Assembly: GCF_025370755.1 (NCBI RefSeq) | Contig: NZ_JAMXFC010000015.1 | Coordinates: forward strand, 1-64,000 | Source of the DNA: Laspinema sp. D2d | Lineage (GTDB): Bacteria; Cyanobacteriota; Cyanobacteriia; Cyanobacteriales; Laspinemataceae | Reading direction: 5' to 3' | Length of the DNA stretch: 64,000 nucleotides | Part shown: positions 7,916 to 14,943 of the stretch, piece after piece | Position numbering within the stretch: the first letter of the stretch is position 1 | How the letters are laid out: the number at the start of each line of letters is the position of its first letter | Notes under the pieces: generated by a model | Told to the model about the DNA's origin: nothing | Database searches by the model: none | Seen by the model: the letters and a program-made list of their open reading frames with translations, nothing else | Position numbers and translations under genes: made by a program

Positions 7916-8158
7916 TTAAGGGAAATACCGATAAAAGTCCTTACGGTGCAGAACTCGCATGAGTTCTATCTGGTCTCCATTGACCTCAAAACCAATCCGA
8001 TAATTGCCAACTCGGATACGATATCGGTTGGATGCTCCCGCTAACGCCTTAAGATTCGGTAAATCTTGAAGAGATGCTGTTTCTGGTAATGTGGTGAAAA
8101 CCAATTCATAAATTGATGAATGAATTTCCTGTTTGTTGAGCTTTTTTAAATCTTTCAA
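7916..8158 (-). CDS. RelE/ParE-type toxin
   Basis: An 80-aa protein with the typical RelE-fold sequence: an N-terminal helix (MKDLKKLNKQEI), a DLPNLKALAG segment, YRIRVGNYRIGFEV, and a C-terminal LMRVLHRKDFYRYFP that carries the basic and aromatic residues of the active surface. Such toxins cleave translated mRNA at the ribosome. Translation probably begins at TTG 8158, preceded by AGAGGA; an in-frame TAG a few codons upstream leaves little room for a longer form. The start of the usual N-terminal strand is therefore shorter than in many relatives. The antitoxin gene ends 23 bases upstream on the same strand. Confidence 0.85.
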   Translation of the reverse strand: MKDLKKLNKQEIHSSIYELVFTTLPETASLQDLPNLKALAGASNRYRIRVGNYRIGFEVNGDQIELMRVLHRKDFYRYFP

Positions 8159-8181
8159 AAACAGCGTCCTCTACTCAATAT

Positions 8182-8412
8182 TCAATCTTCATCGTCTCCT
8201 AAAAATTCAAGAGCTTGCTGGCGGCTGAGAAGCGGGGTTTCTTTGGCTTCATCCATTGCTTTATTGAGGCAATAGTCTTCGATATTTTCTGTCATGGTTT
8301 CGAGGGAGGGGTTGTCTTGAGGGAGAATTTGCCTCCACAAATCAATTGGAACAACGACAGCCGTTAGCTTGCCCTCTGAATCGGTGATATATCCAACTTC
8401 TTGGGGATTCAT
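8182..8412 (-). CDS. Antitoxin of the RelE-type pair
   Basis: This 76-aa acidic protein (MNPQEVGYITDSEGKLTAVV, then VPIDLWRQI, ending EFLGDDED) precedes the RelE-like toxin in the same transcript. Its N-terminal half has the layout of Phd/RelB-like antitoxins in cyanobacteria: a short strand region that would bind DNA and dimerise. The acidic C-terminal tail would wrap the toxin. It starts at ATG 8412. As with other type II pairs it probably represses its own promoter, inferred from the family. Confidence 0.75.
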   Translation of the reverse strand: MNPQEVGYITDSEGKLTAVVVPIDLWRQILPQDNPSLETMTENIEDYCLNKAMDEAKETPLLSRQQALEFLGDDED

Positions 8413-8522
8413 GCCTTTTATGTCTCCTTGGTTTCCTAATATGGGTAGTCCAATTCATACTAAATTTTCTGCGTTTACAATTGTAGCGCAATTAAGGGCA
8501 TTTGCATCTCCCATCGCTCAAA

Positions 8523-8560
8523 TCAATGTAGAGGCGATTCGCGAATCGCCTCTACATTGA
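8523..8560. repeat. Perfect 38-bp palindrome
   Basis: TCAATGTAGAGGCGATTCG is followed at once by its exact complement. The centre is TTCGCGAA with flanking GGCGATTC/GAATCGCC. It lies in the short spacer between the toxin-antitoxin pair and the 183-aa gene. It looks like a dispersed palindromic repeat rather than a terminator, since no T-run follows. Confidence 0.75.
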
Positions 8561-8633
8561 GCGTTTAATATACCTCGGGCCAGATTCTCATCTAGGATAC
8601 AAAATCTGGCGTAGCAACCCGGTTTCTTATCTT

Positions 8634-9185
8634 CTAAGAATTAGAAGGCTCTAACCGAATCTCACCGGCGTTGGTGGATGTGCGATAGACCCAGGTTTGG
8701 TCTTCGTGAGCGATGACGACTCGCCAGCCTTCTACTAACATTTCCACACAACCCTCGTTGGGGTCGGGGAGTCCTAAGCAATTATTGGGCCAGGTTTTGC
8801 GTTCTTCTTCCTGGATCTCTAGTTGGTTTTTCGGGAGGTGCGATCGCGCGGAGGCTTCTTCCATCACTGCCTCGAATACTTCCGGGGGTAGGGAACCGCT
8901 ATATATATATTGATCCTCTAACCGAATCTCTTCGGCTTCTAAGGAGGTTCGATACACCCACTTGTGTCCGTTCTCTTGATTTTCAATGACGACTCGCCAC
9001 CCTTCTACTTTGGCGAGGCTGCATAATTCGTCGGGTTCGGCGATGCCGAGGCAGCCATTGGGCCAAGTTCGCTTTTCAGCTTGGACGATCTGGAGTTGGT
9101 AGGGGGAAATTCCTGTTTGTTCTGAGGCGGCTTCTTTGACCGCTGTTTCTACGGAATCGGATAATGTTATAAGGGTTTGGTTCAT
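8634..9185 (-). CDS. Hypothetical protein with tandem-duplicated domain
   Basis: A 183-aa protein made of two homologous ~80-90-residue halves. Each half has a TWPNGCLG or TWPNNCLG motif, then a short acidic stretch ending at a second Cys, then VEGWRVVI and WVYRT. Similar single domains occur in cyanobacterial proteins of unknown function, often secreted ones; here no signal peptide is visible. The two Cys per repeat could form a disulfide. The start is ATG 9185. The gene stands alone and is followed by the palindrome at 8523. No function can be given. Confidence 0.7.
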   Translation of the reverse strand: MNQTLITLSDSVETAVKEAASEQTGISPYQLQIVQAEKRTWPNGCLGIAEPDELCSLAKVEGWRVVIENQENGHKWVYRTSLEAEEIRLEDQYIYSGSLPPEVFEAVMEEASARSHLPKNQLEIQEEERKTWPNNCLGLPDPNEGCVEMLVEGWRVVIAHEDQTWVYRTSTNAGEIRLEPSNS

Positions 9186-9526
9186 GATTAACCTCTGATG
9201 AATTGGGATCTTTGTATTGGGTAGCCTGTGATCCCCATCTTAGAAGTGATTTTTGAAAATCTTGTGAAATTTTGGAGAGATACAGCTTTTTTATGCCTTT
9301 AGGTATAGGTCAGCTATCCTAGGTTCGGCTAATTTATACTCCTCTACCAATCTTAAAAAGCCCCACTTTTTGAGGGGGTGAGGTTTTTCTTAATTAAAAA
9401 GCCGAGGGTTTTTCTCCTCGGCTTTTTGGGAATTTATTTTTCTGTTCAATGAGACGTAAAACCACATAAAAGCGGGTTCATTCATCCCTAAATCATCCTC
9501 CTTGTGATTGCTTGAGGACTACCTGT
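9186..9526. other. Intergenic stretch without a gene
   Basis: This 341-base spacer separates two minus-strand genes. The only clear element is a strong bidirectional hairpin at 9396-9427. A weaker pair of segments (AAAAAGCCCCAC near 9355 and a GGTTTTTC run) precedes it. I see no reading frame with homology. Confidence 0.6.
9396..9427. terminator. Bidirectional intrinsic terminator
   Basis: AAAAAGCCGAGG and CCTCGGCTTTTT form a perfect 12-bp inverted repeat around an 8-base loop. A-runs and T-runs on either side give a U-tract in both directions. On the minus strand it ends transcription from the DUF2949 gene. Confidence 0.85.
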
Positions 9527-9754
9527 TCAGGTAGTGGTGGGGGTGGTTTCTTGCCAATCAAAGATGCGCTCTAGTTGGTCGATGGTGACAAATCCATACT
9601 GCCAGAGTACCATTGGTAAGGTGCTGTAGTCTAGTTCGCGACTATGTAGGCCAAAAGTCCCGCAAATCCGCTCGGCGAAGGCGATCGACGCGGTGGAAAT
9701 GGCGAGTTCTTCTTGGAGAAATCGGATAAATTGAGAATAGGTTGCCGGGGCCAT
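9527..9754 (-). CDS. DUF2949 family protein
   Basis: A 75-aa cyanobacterial protein of the DUF2949 family, recognised from FIRFLQEELAISTASIAFA, LPMVLWQYGFVTIDQL and a C-terminal IFDWQE. Its function is unknown; members are small soluble helical proteins. I prefer ATG 9754, which has AGGAGG about 11 bases upstream. The longer frame to 9787 would place the ribosome-binding site inside the gene. The gene is monocistronic and followed by the terminator at 9396-9427. Confidence 0.85.
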   Translation of the reverse strand: MAPATYSQFIRFLQEELAISTASIAFAERICGTFGLHSRELDYSTLPMVLWQYGFVTIDQLERIFDWQETTPTTT

Positions 9755-10098
9755 AAGAACTATCACCTCCTCTGTTATTCCTCCCAATTGTGATTGGAAA
9801 CTGTTAAAGATGGGGTAGCGGAGTAGCTACTTTGCCATCTGTCCATTCTGGGGTTCGATCGCCCATAAAATATCAGCTCAGATTGCCGCAGATTTTATGA
9901 CGACTTATTACTAATGCAGCATATCTAGCTGACAATGACATCCGAAAATTTACCGAATTCCAATCATAAGGCGGCAAATGCCGCCTTATGACAGTCTGAT
10001 TTGTGTCTGATTCGCATTTTCTACAGAGGGGGAGGAGTCAACCGGGGTGTTCTCGTCCTCTTAAAAACTCTGAACCGCATTACTCAGCTTTAAGTAGT
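9755..10098. other. Intergenic stretch with one palindrome
   Basis: This 344-base spacer lies between guaA and the DUF2949 gene. The only element is the near-perfect palindrome at 9965-9990: CATAAGGCGGCA, two bases, then its complement. It could be a terminator for guaA but lacks a T-run and looks like a dispersed repeat. No gene is seen. Confidence 0.6.
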
Positions 10099-11733
10099 TT
10101 ATTCCCACTCGATAGTTCCAGGCGGTTTGGAGGTGATGTCATAAACCACCCGATTCACCCCGCGCACTTCATTGACAATGCGGTTAGAAATGGTTTCCAA
10201 CAAGTCGTAAGGAACCCGCGACCAATCTGCCGTCATCCCATCTTCACTGGACACCAAGCGCAACACGATGGGATAAGCATAAGTCCGTTGGTCCCCCATG
10301 ACTCCGACACTGCGGATGGGTAACAAGACGGCAAAGGCTTGCCAAAAATCATGGTAGAGTCCCTGGCGATTAATTTCTTGGCGAACTACATAGTCCGCAT
10401 CCCGCAGGATATCTAATCGTTCTGCGGTAACTTCCCCGAGGATGCGAATCGCTAACCCAGGACCGGGGAAGGGGTGACGTTGGACGATTTCCTCGGGTAA
10501 CCCAATCGATCGCCCGACTTTGCGGACTTCATCTTTAAACAGTTTCCGCAGGGGTTCCACCAGCTTAAAGCAGAGGTCGTCGGGTAAACCGCCGACGTTG
10601 TGATGACTCTTGATTTTAACGGCCACCCGTTGACCCGGTTGGGAGGGAATGCTAGTATCTGCGGACTCAATCACATCGGGGTAGAGGGTGCCTTGGGCGA
10701 GAAAATCAAAGGGGCCCAGACGTTTGGATTCTTCTTCAAATACACGGATGAACTCATGTCCAATCCGTTTGCGCTTTTCTTCCGGGTCGGTAATCCCGTC
10801 AATTTGGGCGAGGAAGCGATCGCGCGCATTGACGTAGGCAACGGGAATATGAAACTGTTCTTGAAACAGCTTGACCAAGCGTTCTGGTTCATATTTCCGC
10901 ATGAACCCTTGATCAATGAACATACAGGTGAGTTGATCTCCGATCGCCTTGTGCAACAGGAACGCCAAGGTGGAAGAATCCACCCCACCAGATAACGCCA
11001 ATAATACCCGACGGTCCCCGACTTGAGCCCGAATGTCTTTAATCGATTCTTCGACAAAGGTGGCTGTCGTCCAGGTGGGTTGGCATTCGCAAATATGATA
11101 AACAAAATTGCGAATGAGGGGCATTCCTCCTTCGGAATGGACGACTTCGGGATGAAACTGGACGCCATATAATTGCTTTTCGTGGTTGGCGATCGCAGCG
11201 CATTCCGTATTCTCTGTATGTGCCAGTCGTTCAAACCCTTCTGGCATCCGGATTACTGAGTCACCATGACTCATCCACATGGTGGAACCTTCCTCCACAT
11301 TGGTGAGCAAATCTGTGGGGTCGTCAATGTGCAGCGATGCTTTGCCATATTCGGCGCGTTCTGCCTGTGCCACATGGCCCCCAAGCTGCTGCACCATCAG
11401 TTGCATTCCATAGCAGACTCCCAGGACTGGGATACCCAGATGCCAAATTTCGGGGTCACACAGGGGCGCACCTTCATCGTAAACGGAGTTTGGTCCCCCA
11501 GATAAGATAATCCCTTTGGGATTGAGTTTTCGTAAAGTGGCCGCGTCAGTGCGATGGGATAAAACCTCAGAATAAACCTGGGTTTCACGAATCCGACGGG
11601 CAATCAATTCGGAATACTGAGAACCAAAGTCTAAAATCAGAATGGTCTCGCGGTCGATAGCACGGCGATCGCGTTGGTCTTCGATAGACTCACTAATTGG
11701 ACTTTGTGGAGTTGGAGTTTGGGTAGTCGTCAC
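10099..11733 (-). CDS. guaA: GMP synthase (glutamine-hydrolysing)
   Basis: Complete 544-aa GuaA, which converts XMP, ATP and glutamine to GMP in the cytoplasm. The N-terminal class I glutamine amidotransferase domain (~residues 30-220) shows [18 protein letters not shown], the nucleophile Cys in GVCYGMQ and the His/Glu pair in [11 protein letters not shown]. The ATP pyrophosphatase domain has the P-loop [10 protein letters not shown]. The C-terminal dimerisation domain ends in the conserved [10 protein letters not shown] ~28-residue low-complexity N-terminal extension precedes the core. Length is normal for the family. The gene is monocistronic, with a repeat-rich spacer upstream. Confidence 0.98.
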   Translation of the reverse strand: MTTTQTPTPQSPISESIEDQRDRRAIDRETILILDFGSQYSELIARRIRETQVYSEVLSHRTDAATLRKLNPKGIILSGGPNSVYDEGAPLCDPEIWHLGIPVLGVCYGMQLMVQQLGGHVAQAERAEYGKASLHIDDPTDLLTNVEEGSTMWMSHGDSVIRMPEGFERLAHTENTECAAIANHEKQLYGVQFHPEVVHSEGGMPLIRNFVYHICECQPTWTTATFVEESIKDIRAQVGDRRVLLALSGGVDSSTLAFLLHKAIGDQLTCMFIDQGFMRKYEPERLVKLFQEQFHIPVAYVNARDRFLAQIDGITDPEEKRKRIGHEFIRVFEEESKRLGPFDFLAQGTLYPDVIESADTSIPSQPGQRVAVKIKSHHNVGGLPDDLCFKLVEPLRKLFKDEVRKVGRSIGLPEEIVQRHPFPGPGLAIRILGEVTAERLDILRDADYVVRQEINRQGLYHDFWQAFAVLLPIRSVGVMGDQRTYAYPIVLRLVSSEDGMTADWSRVPYDLLETISNRIVNEVRGVNRVVYDITSKPPGTIEWE

Positions 11734-12375
11734 GGGTCAATCCTAATGGGTTGGGTGGTAGGCGGAAAACTGATGAACTCAGGACTTACTCAGAAGAAAG
11801 CAGAACTCTAACGATTGGGTCATCCCCTGAAAAATATCCTTGGGTGGTAAGTCCTGGAATTGGAGGGATTAAGATTAATTTTACCTCCTCTATTTGCTTT
11901 TTTTTATTGAGAAATTTAGGATTAAATACCACGTTCTCCAGGATTCCATCTAAGATTAACTGCACCTCCGGTCCCCTCCCCTTAGCAAGGTCCGGGTTAG
12001 GGTGGGGTCCAGCCCTTAAAAGAGAAGGAGAGGTTTGTATGCTGAGGGTGATTTACCGCAGATTAAATGCACTTCCGGTCCCCTCCCCTGTGTCTTGGTC
12101 CGGGTTAGGGTGGGGTTCTTCTTGAGGTAGCGATTCCCTATGGGATAGCTCCGCTTACCGCCACGTCACGCACTATGAGCCGCGATCGCGCCTGTATGGA
12201 GGGTGGGGAACCCTCTTCCCTCTTTCTTCCTGACGTGGCCTGCGCCACGTCAGGAGGACCCCACCCTAACCCTCCCCTTGCCAAGGGGAGGGGACCGGAG
12301 GAGTTGTACGTCCTATCCCTTCCCGGTGTCTTGGGGTAGGCGATCGCCAAGTCCGATCGCCCTGCCAAGCAATTC
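11734..12375. repeat. Repeat-rich spacer, no gene
   Basis: This 640-base spacer holds two direct copies of CCGGTCCCCTCCCC followed by TCCGGGTTAGGGTGGGG (about 11969-12007 and 12072-12116). A third, inverted relative lies at 12257-12300, containing the hairpin CCTCCCCTTG/CCAAGGGGAGG. Next to it, CCTGACGTGGC/GCCACGTCAGG (about 12230-12255) is another perfect hairpin. All look like dispersed cyanobacterial repeats. The small frames in it have repeat-like composition, and I do not regard them as genes. Confidence 0.65.
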
Positions 12376-14151
12376 TTAGGAACCCAGGCGGATGAACAAG
12401 TCAGCTAAGGGAGACCCCTTGATTGGCTGTAGATCTATCGCTGGGTCGATCGCTGGTGCAGGCGAACTTAGGGAGATGGACTGCAAGCGCTGGAACAGGG
12501 GTTTTCCGGCGAGGGTGACTAATCGCAGAACCGGGAAGCGACGGGTTAAGCTCTCTTCAGAGGCCAACCAATCTAGGTAGAAATAGCCGTAATTGGATTG
12601 GGGAAGGGGCGCGATCGCACTCTGAAAGTCTGGATTACTCACGATTGAACCCGTGGTTGGGGCATCGATCGCCGCTGTTAAGGTTTCTAGGGAACTGGCA
12701 AAAATCTCATAAGCCCCAATTTCGGTATGCACGGCCCGAATATCGGCGGCAATCTGTAACGGTTGGGTGCCTTTTGCCTTGGTGGGGACAGGTTTCGTGG
12801 TTAATTTACTCCAGGTGGAAATTGGGCGATTCCCCCAGGAGACGGGTCCGACGCTGAACCCTTGTTCTTGGGCGATCGCATCTAATTGTTCAATCCCTTT
12901 CACTGCCGTGTCCCCAGATTTCTGGGCGACAAAAATCCAGGCCAATCCAGGATTATCCACGTTTTCGACTGAGGATTGTGGTAATAAACCGATCGCATAT
13001 TCCCCTTGGACCCAGTTAAAAATTGCCTCGGGTAAATCTAATCCCCAGCGCGATCGCACCATTGCTACAGGTTGGCGCAGAATTTGACCCACCGCCCCGG
13101 ATTCGGGAAATCCTTTTTCCAGGGCTAACCATAATTGATTTAAGTCGGCACCGGCAATGGCAAAGGCAGTCTGTTCCGGCAGATATTGTAATGCCTGGAC
13201 AGGTCCTAATAAACTCGGTAAACTCGTCGCCCATTCGGTGGAAGTGCTGCCATTCCAGATGGTATGGGCCAGCAATCCCTGGCGATTTAAGCCGAGGGCG
13301 ATTCCTAAGCTGGGGGAGGTTTGGGCGGCGAGAACGCGCTCAGAGGGGGGTTTGAGGCCGGTTTCCCCAGGGCGATCGCTAATCCATGCGGTGAATTGTT
13401 CGACATTGATAAAACTGAGTCCAATTCCTGTAGAGGCCATATTGGCGATCGCCTCTTGATAGGCGGGATTTCCCTTGAGGCTGAGATTTTGAGCTTGGAC
13501 GTTATTAATGGCATCCCGCAGCACTTTCGGATGATTGGCAAACAACACGAAGCGATCGCCTACCACCGCAGAGGCCCAATTTCCCCCGGAGTCTGCATTG
13601 CCCGGAGTTTGGCGATAAATCAGCTTCACCCCTTGATAATTTTCAACCGCAACCTCTACCCCATTACTGGCATTTTGGGCCCACAATACCTCTAAAAAAT
13701 CCCGGCTGCGTTGAGGGCTTTTCGTTTCCACCGCCAGCAAATACCCCGCTTGCCGTCCATTCCCCTGTTCCCGATCAAAGTCGGAACTGGTGACGGCAAA
13801 GGTAATCTCATCCCCCAGCCAAGGTTCAATATCCTTGTGATAGTTTAAATCCGTGTTGGCGAGGACACCCTTTTTAATCTTGTCAAATTCCTCCCGGACC
13901 TGACCCCGCAATTTGGGGGCGACTGCCAATCGACCCACATCCTCTAATTTGTCCACATTGACTAAGAGAGAGGTCATCAGGGGCGCTTGTCGGGGCACAA
14001 ACATCGCCGCCTCGACCCGGGTTTCGACAGGTTCGCGCAATAAGGCAACAGGTCCAGTCGCGAGGATTTCATAGAAGCCCCCGGCACCGAGGAGGCAGAG
14101 GACCAGGGCTACTGCCCCTAACACCGTGAAAAATAAGTTTCGATTCATCAT
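12376..14151 (-). CDS. DUF3352 domain membrane-anchored protein
   Basis: A ~590-aa protein of the cyanobacterial DUF3352 family. An N-terminal uncleaved signal or TM segment (NLFFTVLGAVALVLCLLGAG) is followed by a large extracytoplasmic domain (PLMTSLLVNVDKLEDVG, WLGDEITFAVTSS, QAGYLLAVETKS). Such proteins are anchored in the cytoplasmic or thylakoid membrane facing the periplasm or lumen; the function is unknown. I prefer ATG 14151 or 14148. The frame can begin at a TTG at 14157, and none has a clear ribosome-binding site. A GC-rich, probably structured region lies upstream (14200-14410). Confidence 0.85.
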   Translation of the reverse strand: MMNRNLFFTVLGAVALVLCLLGAGGFYEILATGPVALLREPVETRVEAAMFVPRQAPLMTSLLVNVDKLEDVGRLAVAPKLRGQVREEFDKIKKGVLANTDLNYHKDIEPWLGDEITFAVTSSDFDREQGNGRQAGYLLAVETKSPQRSRDFLEVLWAQNASNGVEVAVENYQGVKLIYRQTPGNADSGGNWASAVVGDRFVLFANHPKVLRDAINNVQAQNLSLKGNPAYQEAIANMASTGIGLSFINVEQFTAWISDRPGETGLKPPSERVLAAQTSPSLGIALGLNRQGLLAHTIWNGSTSTEWATSLPSLLGPVQALQYLPEQTAFAIAGADLNQLWLALEKGFPESGAVGQILRQPVAMVRSRWGLDLPEAIFNWVQGEYAIGLLPQSSVENVDNPGLAWIFVAQKSGDTAVKGIEQLDAIAQEQGFSVGPVSWGNRPISTWSKLTTKPVPTKAKGTQPLQIAADIRAVHTEIGAYEIFASSLETLTAAIDAPTTGSIVSNPDFQSAIAPLPQSNYGYFYLDWLASEESLTRRFPVLRLVTLAGKPLFQRLQSISLSSPAPAIDPAIDLQPIKGSPLADLFIRLGS

Positions 14152-14199
14152 TATCAATAAGAGTTAAGCGTAACGGGGGTTTACCGATTAGTTTATCGG

Positions 14200-14410
14200 G
14201 TTTCCGGGGCGGGTAGATTACCGGGTGAGCGTTGATACTCTCTTGTAGCGGGCTTAGGCAGGCTTTGCCCGTATAGTCCCACCCTTGAGGGTGTAGGTTT
14301 TTCTCCGATTCTCAGCCGCGATCGCTCGATACCCGAGGGACTCTTTCCAGGATACTCCTTCCGGTGCCGGTGGCTCCTAGATCCGGCGAGGGTTCATCAG
14401 GCTGATTGTT
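14200..14410 (-). ncRNA. Possible structured 5' leader (c-di-AMP riboswitch-like?)
   Basis: Read on the minus strand, the region has several hairpins (ACCCTCAAGGGT; GGGC/GCCC around CAAAGCCTGCCTAA) and blocks such as AGGAGCCACCGG, GGAGTATCC and GAGAATCGGAG. These loosely recall the GGGGACCCA, GGGUGAAUCC and GAAUCCG blocks of ydaO-type c-di-AMP riboswitches. The match is weak and was made by eye. At minimum it is a GC-rich, folded leader upstream of the DUF3352 gene. Confidence 0.3.
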
Positions 14411-14727
14411 CTCATCTATTTATAACTATTCTCAATAAACTAGCAAGAAAAGGCAGAATAATATCATAAATTGACAAAATTACTTCATAATTTTCTCAAT
14501 AGCTGCCCTAGAGGGCAGGGGGAGTTCAAAAAAGTCATAAATTTGTAAAATTATTGCTAAACAAGGATTTCAAGGCTTATTTAGGAAGGATAAGGCGGAT
14601 TTTTGTCCGAACGGGCTGAGGTGTCTAAAACGCTGTAAACTCTTGATTTGCAAGGATTTAATGAATTAATCCCTGGAAACGAGAGGGATTGGCAACTATC
14701 AGATTATCAAAAAAATATTTTTGAACC

Positions 14728-14748
14728 TATTGAATATTACTCTCAATA
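14728..14748 (+). promoter_or_regulatory. Fur-box-like operator upstream of TonB receptor
   Basis: TATTGAATATTACTCTCAATA is a 21-bp imperfect inverted repeat (TATTGA...TCAATA) resembling the iron-dependent repressor Fur operator of cyanobacteria. It lies about 195 bases before the receptor start and shares the ACTCTCAAT half with the site before the biosynthetic operon. Confidence 0.6.
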
Positions 14749-14825
14749 AACGTATGATAGGTTCGGTAAAAACCCAGAGGTTACCTGGATCCTTGATTCA
14801 CTTAAAGGATCTGGGCGAGGAAGTC

Positions 14826-14899
14826 TCCCTTACAGCATCCCCGAGTCGCGGATGCAGGGAAAGGGTCTCAGAGCCCACCGGGAAAGTGGGATGGAGACC
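14826..14899 (+). promoter_or_regulatory. Hairpin-rich 5' leader of the TonB receptor
   Basis: Two stem-loops lie between the Fur-like box and the receptor start. In one, TCCCT/AGGGA encloses GCATCC/GGATGC. In the other, GGTCTC/GAGACC encloses CCCAC/GTGGG. The ribosome-binding site (AAGGAG, 14933-14938) follows 34 bases later. I could not match it to a known riboswitch; it lacks the cobalamin-box pattern. Confidence 0.45.
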
Positions 14900-14943
14900 A
14901 AAAAGCGATCGCAATGGTAGAGATGGGGGTTTAAGGAGAGCGT

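Larger units (their letters stand above)
14152..14943. other. Divergent regulatory region of DUF3352 gene and TonB receptor
   Basis: This ~790-base region contains no gene. It holds, in order, a possible structured leader for the minus-strand DUF3352 gene, a Fur-like half-palindrome near 14418-14437 (TTTATAACTATTCTCAATA), an AT-rich stretch, a good Fur-like box at 14728-14748 and a hairpin-rich leader (14826-14899) before the receptor gene. Confidence 0.6.

Noticed and set aside
12138-12368. 76-codon minus-strand frame in the guaA-DUF3352 spacer
   Set aside because: It lies entirely within GC-rich dispersed repeats and has no start signal.
14760-14943. Cobalamin riboswitch before the TonB receptor
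   Set aside because: Expected for some TonB receptors, but the conserved B12-box sequence is not present; only generic hairpins are seen.
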